Below, piece by piece: positions 31,419 through 40,985 of a stretch of DNA of 64,000 bases; position 1 is the first letter of the stretch; each line of letters opens with the position of its first letter. This DNA comes from Bartonella sp. AU18XJBT (GTDB lineage: Bacteria > Pseudomonadota > Alphaproteobacteria > Rhizobiales > Rhizobiaceae). The notes below the pieces were generated by a model. The model was given only the letters and a program-made list of their open reading frames with translations, was not told the origin of the DNA and did not search any database. The position numbers were made by a program, and so were the translations under genes. Location: contig NZ_JAQITE010000001.1 in NCBI RefSeq assembly GCF_028618595.1, positions 171,195 to 235,194 on the forward strand, written 5' to 3'.

Positions 31419-32084
31419 TTATTCTGATAAAAGTTTAAGCGTTATCGCAGCAACAAAAGAGCCAAAGAGACTCAAAAGAAGTGAAAAAGCGCTGAGAAGA
31501 GCCAAGGACGTGAGAAAAGAAATATTTGGATTTATTGGGGCTGTAGCAGCAGAAACACCAAAAATCATAATTGGAATGATCCACGGCAAGATAATGATAA
31601 AAATAAGCAGAGTACTGTGCAACAATGAGGTTGCGAGTGCAGCTCCTATGGCGCCAATAAAAATAATGGCTGGTGTTCCGCATAAAAGGGTAAGTATTGT
31701 TGTAAAAGTTATTGTTACATCTAAATGGAGCATGAGGGCTAAAATAGGTGTAGCAAAAATAAGAGGAAGCATTGTTCCTACCCAATGGGCAAGACATTTG
31801 GTAAAGACAATTAATGTAAAACTTTGTCTTTTTCCTGAAAGGATAAATTGGTCGAGATTACCATCATCACGATCGATTTGGAACAGTTTGTTCAGATTGA
31901 GGAGTCCTGCAAGAAAGGCTCCAAACCACAATATACCAGGCCCTATTTGTGCAAGAATTTTGGGGTCTGGTCCAATGGCAAAGGGGGTTATGACAACAAC
32001 AGCGATAAAAAACAATAGTCCTGTTAGTGAAGAGGCTTGTGGCGCTAATAATAGTTTAAGCTCACGCCAGAACAATGCTTTCAT
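31419..32084 (-). CDS. ccmB: heme exporter membrane protein CcmB
   Basis: 221 residues, the usual length, with six hydrophobic segments and the family features FWRELKLLL at the start, FQIDRDDGNLDQFILSG (about 68-84) and LPWIIPIMIFG (about 165-175). With CcmA and CcmC it forms the ABC complex that releases holo-CcmE. It begins 11 nt after ccmA. Confidence 0.95.
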   Translation of the reverse strand: MKALFWRELKLLLAPQASSLTGLLFFIAVVVITPFAIGPDPKILAQIGPGILWFGAFLAGLLNLNKLFQIDRDDGNLDQFILSGKRQSFTLIVFTKCLAHWVGTMLPLIFATPILALMLHLDVTITFTTILTLLCGTPAIIFIGAIGAALATSLLHSTLLIFIIILPWIIPIMIFGVSAATAPINPNISFLTSLALLSAFSLLLSLFGSFVAAITLKLLSE

Positions 32085-32095
32085 TTGATTCTCTC

Positions 32096-32707
32096 CTAGA
32101 GAGGTGAAAATTTTTCCAGAGCGATTTTATGGTTTTCTGGAATACCTAGGAAATTATGAGTTGCAGCGATAATCATACCACCTTGGTTGAGATGACGCTG
32201 GAAAATACGAGCAAGGAGTTTTTGAGCATGGTTATCAAGCCCAGATATTGGTTCATCTAAAATCCAAAGAGGACGATAAGAGAGCAAAAGGCGAGCAATA
32301 GCTACACGTCTTTGTTGCCCAGTTGACAGAGCGTTAAAGGGTAAATGTTCAAGGTTAGAAAGACCAATATCGGCAAGAGCTTCATGCACAAAGCGTGAAT
32401 GTTGGCCGTAAAAATTTGCCCAAAATTGCAAATTGTCCATAACAGATAAGAGAGGCTTCATAGCATTTTGAGGACCAAGATAATGACACGCAGTTGCAAC
32501 AGGGTATATTTGATCATGGTCTTTAAGTATGATATAACCTTCAGCAGCTTCAAGAAGACCAACAATGATTCGGAGTAATGTAGACTTTCCGATACCATTA
32601 GGGCCGGTGATTGTCATCAGTTGCTGTGAAAATAAACAAAAAGAAAGACCTTTAAACAGAATTTCCTCATTTCTGTAAGCGGCTAAATCTTTGCCTGATA
32701 ATACCAT
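32096..32707 (-). CDS. ccmA: heme exporter ATPase CcmA
   Basis: 203-residue ABC ATPase, short as usual for CcmA. Walker A GPNGIGKST is near residues 35-43, the signature region LSTGQQRRVAIARLLL near residues 127-142, and Walker B LWILDEPISGLD near residues 148-159. It powers release of heme-loaded CcmE. First gene of ccmA-ccmB-ccmC-ccmDG, divergent from acnA across 296 bp that hold Irr-box-like palindromes. Confidence 0.95.
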   Translation of the reverse strand: MVLSGKDLAAYRNEEILFKGLSFCLFSQQLMTITGPNGIGKSTLLRIIVGLLEAAEGYIILKDHDQIYPVATACHYLGPQNAMKPLLSVMDNLQFWANFYGQHSRFVHEALADIGLSNLEHLPFNALSTGQQRRVAIARLLLSYRPLWILDEPISGLDNHAQKLLARIFQRHLNQGGMIIAATHNFLGIPENHKIALEKFSPL

Positions 32708-32786
32708 GTGATTGCCTATTTTGTTTTTATTTTCATATTCTTTATTGCATTATTGAATAAAAACACATTTTTTATTCAATTGTACC

Positions 32787-32811
32787 TAGAATAGTTCTAG
32801 AAATAGTTCTA
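32787..32811. promoter_or_regulatory. Irr-box-like (iron control element) overlapping palindromes
   Basis: TAGAA-TAG-TTCTA (32787-32799) and TAGAA-ATAG-TTCTA (32798-32811) overlap by two bases in the divergent ccmA-acnA region. TAGAA/TTCTA dyads with a short spacer resemble rhizobial Irr-bound iron control elements. Both flanking genes concern heme or Fe-S proteins, and irr itself is encoded at 52156-52668. Assignment is by resemblance only. Confidence 0.5.
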
Positions 32812-32820
32812 TAAAGGATA

Positions 32821-33003
32821 CCTTACATCAATATCTGGTGTAAAATGGTTTCTGGCGCTGATTTCCGCATTTGCCTATGAGAGGGTGGAGGGGGAAATGG
32901 ATAGCGGAGGTAGTTGCGTCTGCGCTCAAGCTGCGACCTTGACTCGTAGTTTGTGTTGTTCATTCCTGGAAATTGGGTGGTTATAGTATGAGGGTGGACA
33001 GTC
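32821..33003 (+). promoter_or_regulatory. putative 5' leader of acnA
   Basis: The 180 nt before acnA are clearly richer in G and C than neighbouring intergenic DNA, with GAGGGTGGAGGGGG, GCGGAGG and CTGCGCTCAAGCTGCG segments that could form structure. A GAGGGTGGA sequence 4 nt before the ATG is the likely ribosome site. A minus-strand ORF over it (32823-33005) is considered spurious. Confidence 0.35.
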
Positions 33004-35691
33004 ATGACTCAAATTGATAGCTTTAATTGTCGCAGAGTATTAAATGTTGGTGGCAAAGAATATACTTATTATAGCTTGATCGAAGCGGAGAAGAATGGCC
33101 TTGAAGGTGTTTCTCGTTTACCGTTTTCGATGAAAGTTATTCTCGAAAATTTATTGCGATTTGAAGATGGTCGCACAGTTAAAAAAGAGGATATCCTCAA
33201 TGTTGCTAAGTGGTTAAACAACAAAGGGAGCGCTGGGGCAGAAATTGCTTATCGTCCTGCACGTGTTCTTATGCAGGATTTTACAGGTGTTCCAGCAGTT
33301 GTTGATCTTTCTGCAATGCGTGATGCTATGGTTAAACTTGGTGGTAACGCTGAAAAAATCAATCCTCTCATTCCTGTTGATCTCATCATTGATCACTCAG
33401 TTATTGTTGATGCTTTTGGCAACTCTATGGCTTTTAAGGAAAACGTTGAGCATGAATATGAACGCAATGGTGAACGCTATCGTTTCCTTAAATGGGGGCA
33501 GCAAGCCTTTCAAAATTTTCGCGTTGTTCCTCCAGGAACAGGGATTTGTCATCAGGTTAACCTAGAATATTTAGCACAATGTGTATGGATGAAGAATGAA
33601 GAGGGGTGTGAGACGGTTTATCCTGACACCTGCGTTGGAACTGATTCGCATACGACTATGGTAAATGGTTTAGGGGTTTTAGGTTGGGGTGTTGGTGGTA
33701 TTGAAGCAGAAGCTGCAATGTTAGGCCAACCTGTTTCTATGTTGTTACCTGAAGTGATCGGTTTTCGTCTAACGGGTAAACTTAAAGAAGGTGTAACAGC
33801 TACCGATCTCGTATTAACGGTGACCCAAATGCTACGCCGGAAGGGTGTTGTCGGTAAATTTGTTGAGTTTTTTGGTCCTGGTTTGGAGCAGATGACGCTT
33901 GCTGATCGGGCAACGATTGGAAATATGGCACCTGAATATGGAGCAACGTGTGGTTTTTTCCCAATTGATAAGGAGACAGTGCGTTATCTCAATATGACAG
34001 GGCGTGATGAAAATCGGATTGCTTTAGTAGAGGCTTACACCAAAGCACAAGGGATGTGGCATGACGAAATGGTAGCTCATCCCATTTTTAGTGATACAAT
34101 TGAATTAGATATAGGAACTGTTGTTCCTTCGATGGCCGGTCCTAAGCGTCCTGAAGGACGTATTGCATTGGAAAATGTTGGGCAAGGTTTTGAGAAGGCA
34201 TTGGTCGAAGACTATAAGAAGACTTCTGGACAAGATAAGCGTTATCAGGTTGAGGGTGAAGAATATACGCTTGGTCACGGTGATGTGGTGATCGCTGCGA
34301 TTACGTCGTGTACGAATACATCGAATCCAAGTGTTCTTATTGCAGCGGGGCTTTTGGCACGAAATGCTGTGGCAAAAGGTCTCAAGAGCAAACCATGGGT
34401 AAAAACTTCTCTTGCACCTGGTTCACAAGTCGTTGAAGCTTACCTTCAAAATTCGGGTCTGCAAAAAGATTTAGATGCATTAGGATTTAACTTAGTAGGA
34501 TTTGGGTGCACAACATGTATTGGGAATTCAGGTCCTTTGCACCCAGCTATTTCCAAAACGATTAATGACAATGGTATAATTGCATCTGCAGTTCTTTCCG
34601 GAAATCGTAATTTTGAAGGGCGTGTTTCCCCTGATGTGCAAGCGAATTATTTAGCGTCACCACCGTTAGTTGTTGCACATGCGCTCATCGGGACGGTGTG
34701 TAAAGATTTAACCAAGGAACCTCTTGGTGAAGATTCGAATGGTCACCCCATTTATTTGAGAGATATTTGGCCAACTTCTCAAGAAATACAGGAGTTTATC
34801 GAAAAAAATGTCACGCGTAAGGTTTTTGCCGAAAAGTATGCAGATGTTTTTAAGGGAGATGAAAATTGGCAAAAAGTTCAGATTCCTACGGGTTCTACCT
34901 ATTCTTGGGATGAGCAATCCACCTATGTACGCAATCCACCTTATTTCGATAATATGCAGAAAACACCTGATATCTTACCAGATATTAGAGATGCACGGAT
35001 TTTAGGTTTATTTGGTGATAAAATCACGACGGATCATATTTCTCCTGCTGGTTCTATTAAAGCAGCTTCTCCTGCCGGAAAATATTTAATGGATCATGGT
35101 GTTAAAGTGGCTGATTTTAATCAGTATGGAACGCGTCGTGGGAATCATGAAGTTATGGTGCGTGGGACCTTTGCCAATATTCGTATTCGTAATTTCATGT
35201 TAGGGGAAAATGGTCGAGAAGGAGGTTATACGGTTCATTATCCGTCAGCGGTAGAACAAGCCATTTACGATGCGGCTATGGCGTATAAACAAGAAGGTAT
35301 TCCACTCGTTGTTTTTGCTGGTATTGAATATGGTAATGGATCATCCCGCGATTGGGCAGCCAAAGGTACCAATCTTCTTGGTGTAAAAGCAGTGATTGTG
35401 CAGTCTTTTGAAAGGATTCATCGCTCTAATCTTGTGGGTATGGGCATTGTTCCCTTTGTCTTTGAGGAGGGTGTAAGTTGGAAATCTTTGGGCTTAAAGG
35501 GAGATGAAAAGGTAACAATTGAAGGAATTCATAACTTGAAACCTCGTCAAAAGACAGTAGCGATAATTACTTTTTCTGATGGTACGGTAAAAACCGTTCC
35601 GTTATTATGTCGTATTGATACTGAAGATGAGCTAGATTATTTGCATCATGGGGGGATTTTGCAATATGTCTTGCGTAAGCTAGCTGTTTAA
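33004..35691 (+). CDS. acnA: aconitate hydratase A
   Basis: 895 residues, AcnA/IRP type with the C-terminal swivel domain (about 690-880). The [4Fe-4S] ligands are in SCTNTSNPS (about residue 437) and FGCTTCIGNSGPL (about residues 500-512). Substrate-binding blocks GVGGIEAEAAMLGQP, DSHTTMVNGLGVLGWG and GIEYGNGSSRDWAAKG are present. It interconverts citrate and isocitrate in the TCA cycle. It is likely iron-regulated, given the palindromes 190 bp upstream. Confidence 0.97.
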   Translation: MTQIDSFNCRRVLNVGGKEYTYYSLIEAEKNGLEGVSRLPFSMKVILENLLRFEDGRTVKKEDILNVAKWLNNKGSAGAEIAYRPARVLMQDFTGVPAVVDLSAMRDAMVKLGGNAEKINPLIPVDLIIDHSVIVDAFGNSMAFKENVEHEYERNGERYRFLKWGQQAFQNFRVVPPGTGICHQVNLEYLAQCVWMKNEEGCETVYPDTCVGTDSHTTMVNGLGVLGWGVGGIEAEAAMLGQPVSMLLPEVIGFRLTGKLKEGVTATDLVLTVTQMLRRKGVVGKFVEFFGPGLEQMTLADRATIGNMAPEYGATCGFFPIDKETVRYLNMTGRDENRIALVEAYTKAQGMWHDEMVAHPIFSDTIELDIGTVVPSMAGPKRPEGRIALENVGQGFEKALVEDYKKTSGQDKRYQVEGEEYTLGHGDVVIAAITSCTNTSNPSVLIAAGLLARNAVAKGLKSKPWVKTSLAPGSQVVEAYLQNSGLQKDLDALGFNLVGFGCTTCIGNSGPLHPAISKTINDNGIIASAVLSGNRNFEGRVSPDVQANYLASPPLVVAHALIGTVCKDLTKEPLGEDSNGHPIYLRDIWPTSQEIQEFIEKNVTRKVFAEKYADVFKGDENWQKVQIPTGSTYSWDEQSTYVRNPPYFDNMQKTPDILPDIRDARILGLFGDKITTDHISPAGSIKAASPAGKYLMDHGVKVADFNQYGTRRGNHEVMVRGTFANIRIRNFMLGENGREGGYTVHYPSAVEQAIYDAAMAYKQEGIPLVVFAGIEYGNGSSRDWAAKGTNLLGVKAVIVQSFERIHRSNLVGMGIVPFVFEEGVSWKSLGLKGDEKVTIEGIHNLKPRQKTVAIITFSDGTVKTVPLLCRIDTEDELDYLHHGGILQYVLRKLAV

Positions 35692-35928
35692 ATTCTTTTG
35701 TTTGTTAAGGAATATCTGTTATTAAGCTATAAAGTTGCGGATCAAAGAGTTTGGCTTCGTTTTTTATAACTATCTTTGAAAATTTAATTGACGTTAGCTT
35801 TAGGATTGCGCTATAAGTTACACGAGTTATAGGCAGCTTTATAGTTTTGCTTGGGTTGGATTTATTTATATTGGTAGAGTTGTTCTTTAGATTCATTTTA
35901 CCAAGGTGTTGAAAGAGAGATTATATTT

Positions 35929-36195
35929 ATGGCGAATACACCTTCTGCTCGAAAAGCGGTGCGCAAGGTTACGGCACGCACACAGGTTAATAAAGCCCGC
36001 CGTTCACGCGTTCGTACCTTTATACGTAAGTTTGATGATGCTTTAGCGGGTGGCGATAAGGCATCTGCAGAAATTGCATTTAAGAGTTTTGAGCCTGAAA
36101 TTATGCGTGCAGTTTCTAAAGGGGTTTTTCATAAAAATGCTGCTGCGAGGAAAGTATCGCGTTTAGCTAAACGTTTGAAGGCTCTCAGCGTTTAA
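35929..36195 (+). CDS. rpsT: 30S ribosomal protein S20
   Basis: 88 residues with the typical [18 protein letters not shown] start and a very basic three-helix body ending in [18 protein letters not shown]. It binds 16S rRNA. It stands between acnA and dnaA, a position shared by many Rhizobiales (rpsT-dnaA). A strong terminator follows within 25 nt. Confidence 0.97.
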   Translation: MANTPSARKAVRKVTARTQVNKARRSRVRTFIRKFDDALAGGDKASAEIAFKSFEPEIMRAVSKGVFHKNAAARKVSRLAKRLKALSV

Positions 36196-36219
36196 ACTTT
36201 TTCTTCTTTAATTGAGAAT

Positions 36220-36254
36220 AAAGCCAGTATCCATAAGGATGCTGGCTTTTTGTT
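36220..36254 (+). terminator. intrinsic terminator of rpsT
   Basis: AAAGCCAGTATCC-ATAA-GGATGCTGGCTTT forms a 13-bp stem with one mismatch (a T-G pair in the RNA) and a 4-nt loop, followed by TTTTGTTT. Confidence 0.88.
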
Positions 36255-36342
36255 TATTATTTCAAAAAGTTTCTATTGAAAATAAGAATCGACGATGATT
36301 CTCCACTTGAAAAAGGAGAGAAAGTTTATAGGGGGGGTATGG

Positions 36343-36365
36343 TTATCCACAAGCTTTGTGGATTT
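36343..36365. promoter_or_regulatory. inverted pair of DnaA boxes upstream of dnaA
   Basis: TTATCCACA (36343-36351) is an exact match to the classical DnaA 9-mer. It is mirrored by TGTGGATTT (36357-36365), which gives the perfect 8+3+8 palindrome at 36345-36363. It lies about 530 bp before the dnaA start and could mediate autoregulation. Confidence 0.5.
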
Positions 36366-36897
36366 GTACAGAGTCTTTTTTGTCAAGCATTTTATTTTTT
36401 TTTTTTAATCTGAAGAGATTCTTTAATTATTGGTAAATTTAGAGAAAAAAAATGAATTGAATCAATATTTTTTTCAGTCCTCATTAATATAAGCATTTTT
36501 TTCGGTTTTTTTGATTTTATTTTGACCTCTTGCATTTTACCTCTGCTGTTTTGTATGGTTCTTATGAAGACTAAAAGGCATGAAGGGGTCACATTAGCGC
36601 ATTATTCTGATTTTGTTGAATACAAGATGTCTTGATTTAGGATTTTCGGAACTTTTGTGTTGGAGAGGTTTTCTGACGGTTTTTTTAGTTTTCTTAATGG
36701 ATATGTTTACCATTTTTAGAAGGATGGGTCATATCATGAGTGCAAGTAAATCTTATTGGTCATCTTTGTTAGTGGGGTTGTGATGAGGCTATCCTAGGGG
36801 AGGGTGAGTAATCTTATTTGGGGTAGGGCGTTTTGCCTTGGCTAGATTTATTTTAGCTGTTTGGCAGGACAAAATTTTATTTTTATCAGGATGGAAG

Positions 36898-38469
36898 ATG
36901 GTGGATAAATTGAACTCTAAAGCTAGTTCCTTTAAAAGTGTTTCGGTAAATATCCTGTCGGCAGAGAATATAATAAAGAATAGGATGACGGAGAGTGATG
37001 AGAACGTTTGTAGAAATGCTTCTATAAGGCATTCTATTGTTTCAGAGGAGGAAAGTGCGGCGGCTTTTATACGTGTTATGGCGCAATTAAAGGTGCAGGT
37101 TGGTGTTGAGGCTTATACCAGTTGGTTTGGACGTGTAAAGCTTGCTGAATATAGCCATACTCTTGTAAAGCTTTCTGTTCCTACGGCTTTTTTACGTTCA
37201 TGGATTAATAATCACTATGGTTCTCTTTTGACTCATTTATGGAAACAAGAGAATTCAGCAATTCTTCGTGTTGAAGTTATTGTCCGTGGTATGGAACGTG
37301 TTTCAAGAGATGTCGTTTGTAAAAGAAGTGTTCCTTCTGTTGTGCTAGAGGAGCAGGCGACTTCATCTTTTGTTGAAAGTTGCGCAGAGCATTCAGTTAA
37401 GAGTTCTCAAACGGGAGTTTTTGGATCTCCACTTGATTCTCGCTATACTTTTGAAAGTTTTGTTGAGGGGGCTTCTAATCGTGTTGCTTTAGCAGCTGCG
37501 CGTTCCATTGCGGAGGGGCATAAAAGTGCTTTGCGTTTTAATCCTCTTTTTATTCACGCATCTGTTGGTTTAGGAAAAACACATTTACTTCAAGCTATTG
37601 CTGCTTCTGCATTAAAGCGTTTAACGTCTGCGCGCGTTATTTATTTAACTGCTGAATATTTTATGTGGCGTTTTGCAACAGCTATTCGTGATAATGATGC
37701 TCTTTCTTTTAAAGAACAGCTTCGTGATATCGACCTTTTGATTATTGATGATATGCAGTTTTTACAGGGTAAGTCGATACAACACGAGTTTTGCCATTTG
37801 CTTAATATGTTGCTTGATAGTGCAAAACAGGTTGTTGTCGCTGCAGATCGTCCACCAGCAGAATTAGAATCGCTTGATCTTCGCGTTCGCTCTCGTCTTC
37901 AGGGAGGGGTAGCTCTTGAAATTGAAGCACCAGATTATGAAATGCGTTTGCAAATGTTGCGTCAGCGGTTGAAGATGGCGCAACAAGATGATGGTATGGT
38001 ATCAATTTCTGATGATATCTTGGAATATATTGCGAAAACGGTTTTAGGGTCGGGGCGTGATATTGAAGGTGCATTTAATCAGCTCTTGTTTCGTCAATCT
38101 TTTGAGTCTGATTTATCTTTAGAACGGATTGATGAGTTATTAGGTCATTTGACACGTTCTGGTGAACCTAAGCGCATTCGGATTGAAGAAATTCAGCGTA
38201 CGGTAGCACGCCATTATAATGTTTCTAAACAGGATTTGTTATCTAATCGTCGTACACGTACGGTTGTGAAGCCACGGCAAGTTGCGATGTATTTAGCAAA
38301 AGTATTAACTCCTCGCTCGTTGCCAGAAATTGGACGCCGTTTTGGTGGGCGTGATCATACAACAGTCTTACACGCTGTGCGTAAAATTGAAGATTTGGTT
38401 TGTGGTGATCAGACCTTGGCTAAGGAACTTGAATTGCTTAAGCGGTTGATTGGAGAACAGGCTGTATAG
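36898..38469 (+). CDS. dnaA: chromosomal replication initiator DnaA
   Basis: About 523 residues from the ATG at 36898. That start was preferred to a TTG at 36838 because CAGGATGGAAG precedes it. N-terminal domain I (about 40-120) includes [10 protein letters not shown]. The linker is longer than in E. coli. The AAA+ domain has Walker [14 protein letters not shown] and Walker [14 protein letters not shown]. Domain IV ends with the DnaA signature [16 protein letters not shown]. It unwinds the origin. dnaN and recF follow on the same strand. Confidence 0.96.
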   Translation: MVDKLNSKASSFKSVSVNILSAENIIKNRMTESDENVCRNASIRHSIVSEEESAAAFIRVMAQLKVQVGVEAYTSWFGRVKLAEYSHTLVKLSVPTAFLRSWINNHYGSLLTHLWKQENSAILRVEVIVRGMERVSRDVVCKRSVPSVVLEEQATSSFVESCAEHSVKSSQTGVFGSPLDSRYTFESFVEGASNRVALAAARSIAEGHKSALRFNPLFIHASVGLGKTHLLQAIAASALKRLTSARVIYLTAEYFMWRFATAIRDNDALSFKEQLRDIDLLIIDDMQFLQGKSIQHEFCHLLNMLLDSAKQVVVAADRPPAELESLDLRVRSRLQGGVALEIEAPDYEMRLQMLRQRLKMAQQDDGMVSISDDILEYIAKTVLGSGRDIEGAFNQLLFRQSFESDLSLERIDELLGHLTRSGEPKRIRIEEIQRTVARHYNVSKQDLLSNRRTRTVVKPRQVAMYLAKVLTPRSLPEIGRRFGGRDHTTVLHAVRKIEDLVCGDQTLAKELELLKRLIGEQAV

Positions 38470-38655
38470 TGTTTATCGTTTTTTCTTTGGAGAAACTTTA
38501 AAGAATTTAATGAAAAGATTTATTTTTTCCTATGCAGGAGTGACTTGCCATTTTAAGAGAGGTTTAATAAACTCTAGCAGGCGATTCTTTAAAGAGAGTC
38601 TATTCTTTAATTTTAAAGAATTCTTATAGTTTTTAGTAAATCATACGGGGCTTTT

Positions 38656-39777
38656 ATGCGTATTACAGTTGATCGCAGTCAATTTCTCAAGTCTCTTGGT
38701 CGGGTTCACCGTGTGGTAGAGCGCCGTAATACTGTTCCTATTTTATCGAATGTGCTTATTAATGCAGAAAATGATTGTGTGCAGTTAAAAGCAACAGACC
38801 TTGATTTAGAGGTTACGGAATCTTTTACAGTTAATGTTAAACAAGCTGGAGCAACAACTGTTCCAGCACATTTGCTCTATGATATCATTCGTAAACTTCC
38901 TGATAGCAATGAAGTTGTATTATCCGTTGATGAGAATCAAGCAGGTACAATGTCCGTTGTTTCGGGTTGTGCACATTTTCAGCTTCAATGTCTTCCGAAG
39001 GCAGATTTTCCAGAGTCACTTCCTGGACAGTTTGGTTATCGTTTTTCTCTATCGGCATCAAGCTTAAAACATTTATTTGATTGTACGCAATTTGCTATTT
39101 CTAATGAAGAAACCCGTTATTATCTGAATGGTATTTATTTCCATGTTATTAATGATGGTGTTTTGAAATTGCGTTTGGTTGCAACTGATGGTCATCGTTT
39201 GGCACAAGTTGAGATGGAAGCTCCTTCAGGAGTTGAGGGAATGCCTGGTGTTATTGTTCCTCGTAAAGCTGTAGGAGAATTGCAAAAACTTCTTTCAGAA
39301 GAAAATGATAGCGATGTATGTATAGAGCTTTCAGAGACAAAGATTCGTTTTTCTATAGGCTCTGTGATTTTTACATCAAAATTAATTGATGGAACATTTC
39401 CAGATTATCAACGTGTCATTCCTCTTGGAAATGATAAAGAATTGATTGTTAATAGGCAGGACTTTTCTTCTGCAGTTGATCGTGTTTCAACAATTTCAAG
39501 TGATCGGGGGCGTGCAGTTAAATTAACGATTGAGCATGGACAGTTAAGGCTTGTTGTTAATAGCCCAGATTCAGGCAGTGCAGAAGATCAATTATCAGTA
39601 ACTTATGCATCTGAACCGCTTGAGATAGGGTTTAATTCACGTTATCTTTTGGATATTGCTGGGCAGCTTTCAAGCGATGAGATGGTTTTTATGTTGGCTG
39701 AGGTTGGAGCACCTGCTCTAATTCGTGATAAAGATGATGCGGATGTGCTCTATGTACTGATGCCTATTCGCGTTTAG
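38656..39777 (+). CDS. dnaN: DNA polymerase III beta sliding clamp
   Basis: 373 residues, three repeated clamp domains of about 120 residues each. Family blocks are visible: VERRNTVPILSNVLI near the start, YYLNGIYFH and LVATDGHRLA in the middle, and the C-terminal YVLMPIRV. It tethers polymerase III to DNA. It follows dnaA by 186 nt and precedes recF by 20 nt. Confidence 0.97.
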   Translation: MRITVDRSQFLKSLGRVHRVVERRNTVPILSNVLINAENDCVQLKATDLDLEVTESFTVNVKQAGATTVPAHLLYDIIRKLPDSNEVVLSVDENQAGTMSVVSGCAHFQLQCLPKADFPESLPGQFGYRFSLSASSLKHLFDCTQFAISNEETRYYLNGIYFHVINDGVLKLRLVATDGHRLAQVEMEAPSGVEGMPGVIVPRKAVGELQKLLSEENDSDVCIELSETKIRFSIGSVIFTSKLIDGTFPDYQRVIPLGNDKELIVNRQDFSSAVDRVSTISSDRGRAVKLTIEHGQLRLVVNSPDSGSAEDQLSVTYASEPLEIGFNSRYLLDIAGQLSSDEMVFMLAEVGAPALIRDKDDADVLYVLMPIRV

Positions 39778-39797
39778 GGGCAATTGTTTTGCAATGC

Positions 39798-40931
39798 ATG
39801 GCCAGTCATGTGCACAAAGTGGCAGTAAGGCAGCTGCAGCTTTTACGTTATCGCAATTATTCTTTTTTCAATATTCATTTTTCTGGTCAGCATGTGGTTT
39901 TTACTGGCCATAATGGTGCTGGTAAGACGAATCTTTTAGAGGCGTTATCTTTTCTTTCTCCTGGTCGTGGTTTGCGGCGTGCTGTTTATTCCGACGTTAG
40001 CTTTGTAGATGGTGGCGGTGGAGGATTTGTTGTATTTGCGCGTCTTGAATGCGCTCTTTATGGTGAAGTAAAGATAGGTACAGCTTTCGAGGTTAGCGAT
40101 AACAGTCGAAAGGTCCATATTAATGGTGTGAATGAGTCGAGCGATTGCCTAACAGATTATTGTCATATTAGTGTCCTAACACCATCTATGGATGGTCTTT
40201 TTACAGGTCCTTCACTTGAGCGCCGTAGTTTTTTGGATCGTATGGTTTTGGCGATTGATCCCTTGCATAGGCGCCGCGTAGCCGATTATGATAGAGCTAT
40301 GCGCGCACGTAATCGTTTGTTTTTAGACGGAAATGAAGATTGCGCTTGGTTTGATGCTTTAGAAAAGCAGATGGCAGAATTAGCGACAGCTATTTCTGCT
40401 GCGCGTGTTGATGCTATTCGTCTTTTAAATGACATGTTTACACAAATGCCATCACAGATACCTTTTCCACGAGCTTTTTTGCAAATTGATGGTTTTTTGG
40501 AAACAGCTCTTAGTGAAACATCAGCAACTGAAGTTGAAGAGAAATTTTATGATCGATTACGGCATAATCGCGCAATGGATCGTGCTGCTGGTCGGACGTT
40601 AGAAGGACCACATCGTGCAGATTTGCAGGTTTTTTATGCTGATAAAAATATGGGAGCTGCATCTTGTTCAACAGGTGAACAAAAAGCGCTGTTGACAGGT
40701 TTAGTTTTGTGTCATGCACGTCTAACAGGTATGATATCGGAAAGAGCCCCCATTCTTCTTCTTGATGAAATGGCTGCCCATCTTGATTCGCATCGACGTG
40801 CTGCTTTATTTGATATTCTTGATGATTTAGCTGTACAAACATTTATGACAGGAACAGACCGTCTTTTATTTGATGACTTAAAAGGACGCGCAGAATTCTT
40901 TGAGATTAAGGATGGAGCTTTATTGTCGTAA
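39798..40931 (+). CDS. recF: DNA replication and repair protein RecF
   Basis: About 377 residues of the SMC-like ATPase family. Walker A GHNGAGKTNLLEALSFLSPGRG is near residues 35-55, the ABC-like signature ASCSTGEQKALLTGLVL near residues 292-308, and Walker B APILLLDEMAAHLD near residues 318-331. It helps load RecA on gapped DNA. The ATG at 39798 is preferred over the TTG at 39789; no strong ribosome site distinguishes them. Confidence 0.95.
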   Translation: MASHVHKVAVRQLQLLRYRNYSFFNIHFSGQHVVFTGHNGAGKTNLLEALSFLSPGRGLRRAVYSDVSFVDGGGGGFVVFARLECALYGEVKIGTAFEVSDNSRKVHINGVNESSDCLTDYCHISVLTPSMDGLFTGPSLERRSFLDRMVLAIDPLHRRRVADYDRAMRARNRLFLDGNEDCAWFDALEKQMAELATAISAARVDAIRLLNDMFTQMPSQIPFPRAFLQIDGFLETALSETSATEVEEKFYDRLRHNRAMDRAAGRTLEGPHRADLQVFYADKNMGAASCSTGEQKALLTGLVLCHARLTGMISERAPILLLDEMAAHLDSHRRAALFDILDDLAVQTFMTGTDRLLFDDLKGRAEFFEIKDGALLS

Positions 40932-40985
40932 AAACATGCTAAATATTTTTTAAATAAATGATAGGTCTGAAAGAAAAGGCTTGCT

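Larger units (their letters stand above)
36196..36897. promoter_or_regulatory. rpsT-dnaA intergenic region
   Basis: 700 bp with the rpsT terminator, a G7 run (36331-36337), a DnaA-box palindrome (36343-36365) and a T-rich stretch (36392-36409). It holds the dnaA promoter. It is a candidate for DnaA autoregulation or, less surely, for origin function. No gene is seen; a Lys-rich minus-strand ORF at 36392-36592 is not supported. Confidence 0.5.

Noticed and set aside
32823..33005. 60-codon minus-strand ORF in the acnA leader
   Set aside because: Composition-driven open frame over a GC-rich leader; overlaps the acnA start and has no homologous features.
36392..36592. 66-codon Lys-rich minus-strand ORF upstream of dnaA
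   Set aside because: Derived from a T-rich tract; no protein features.
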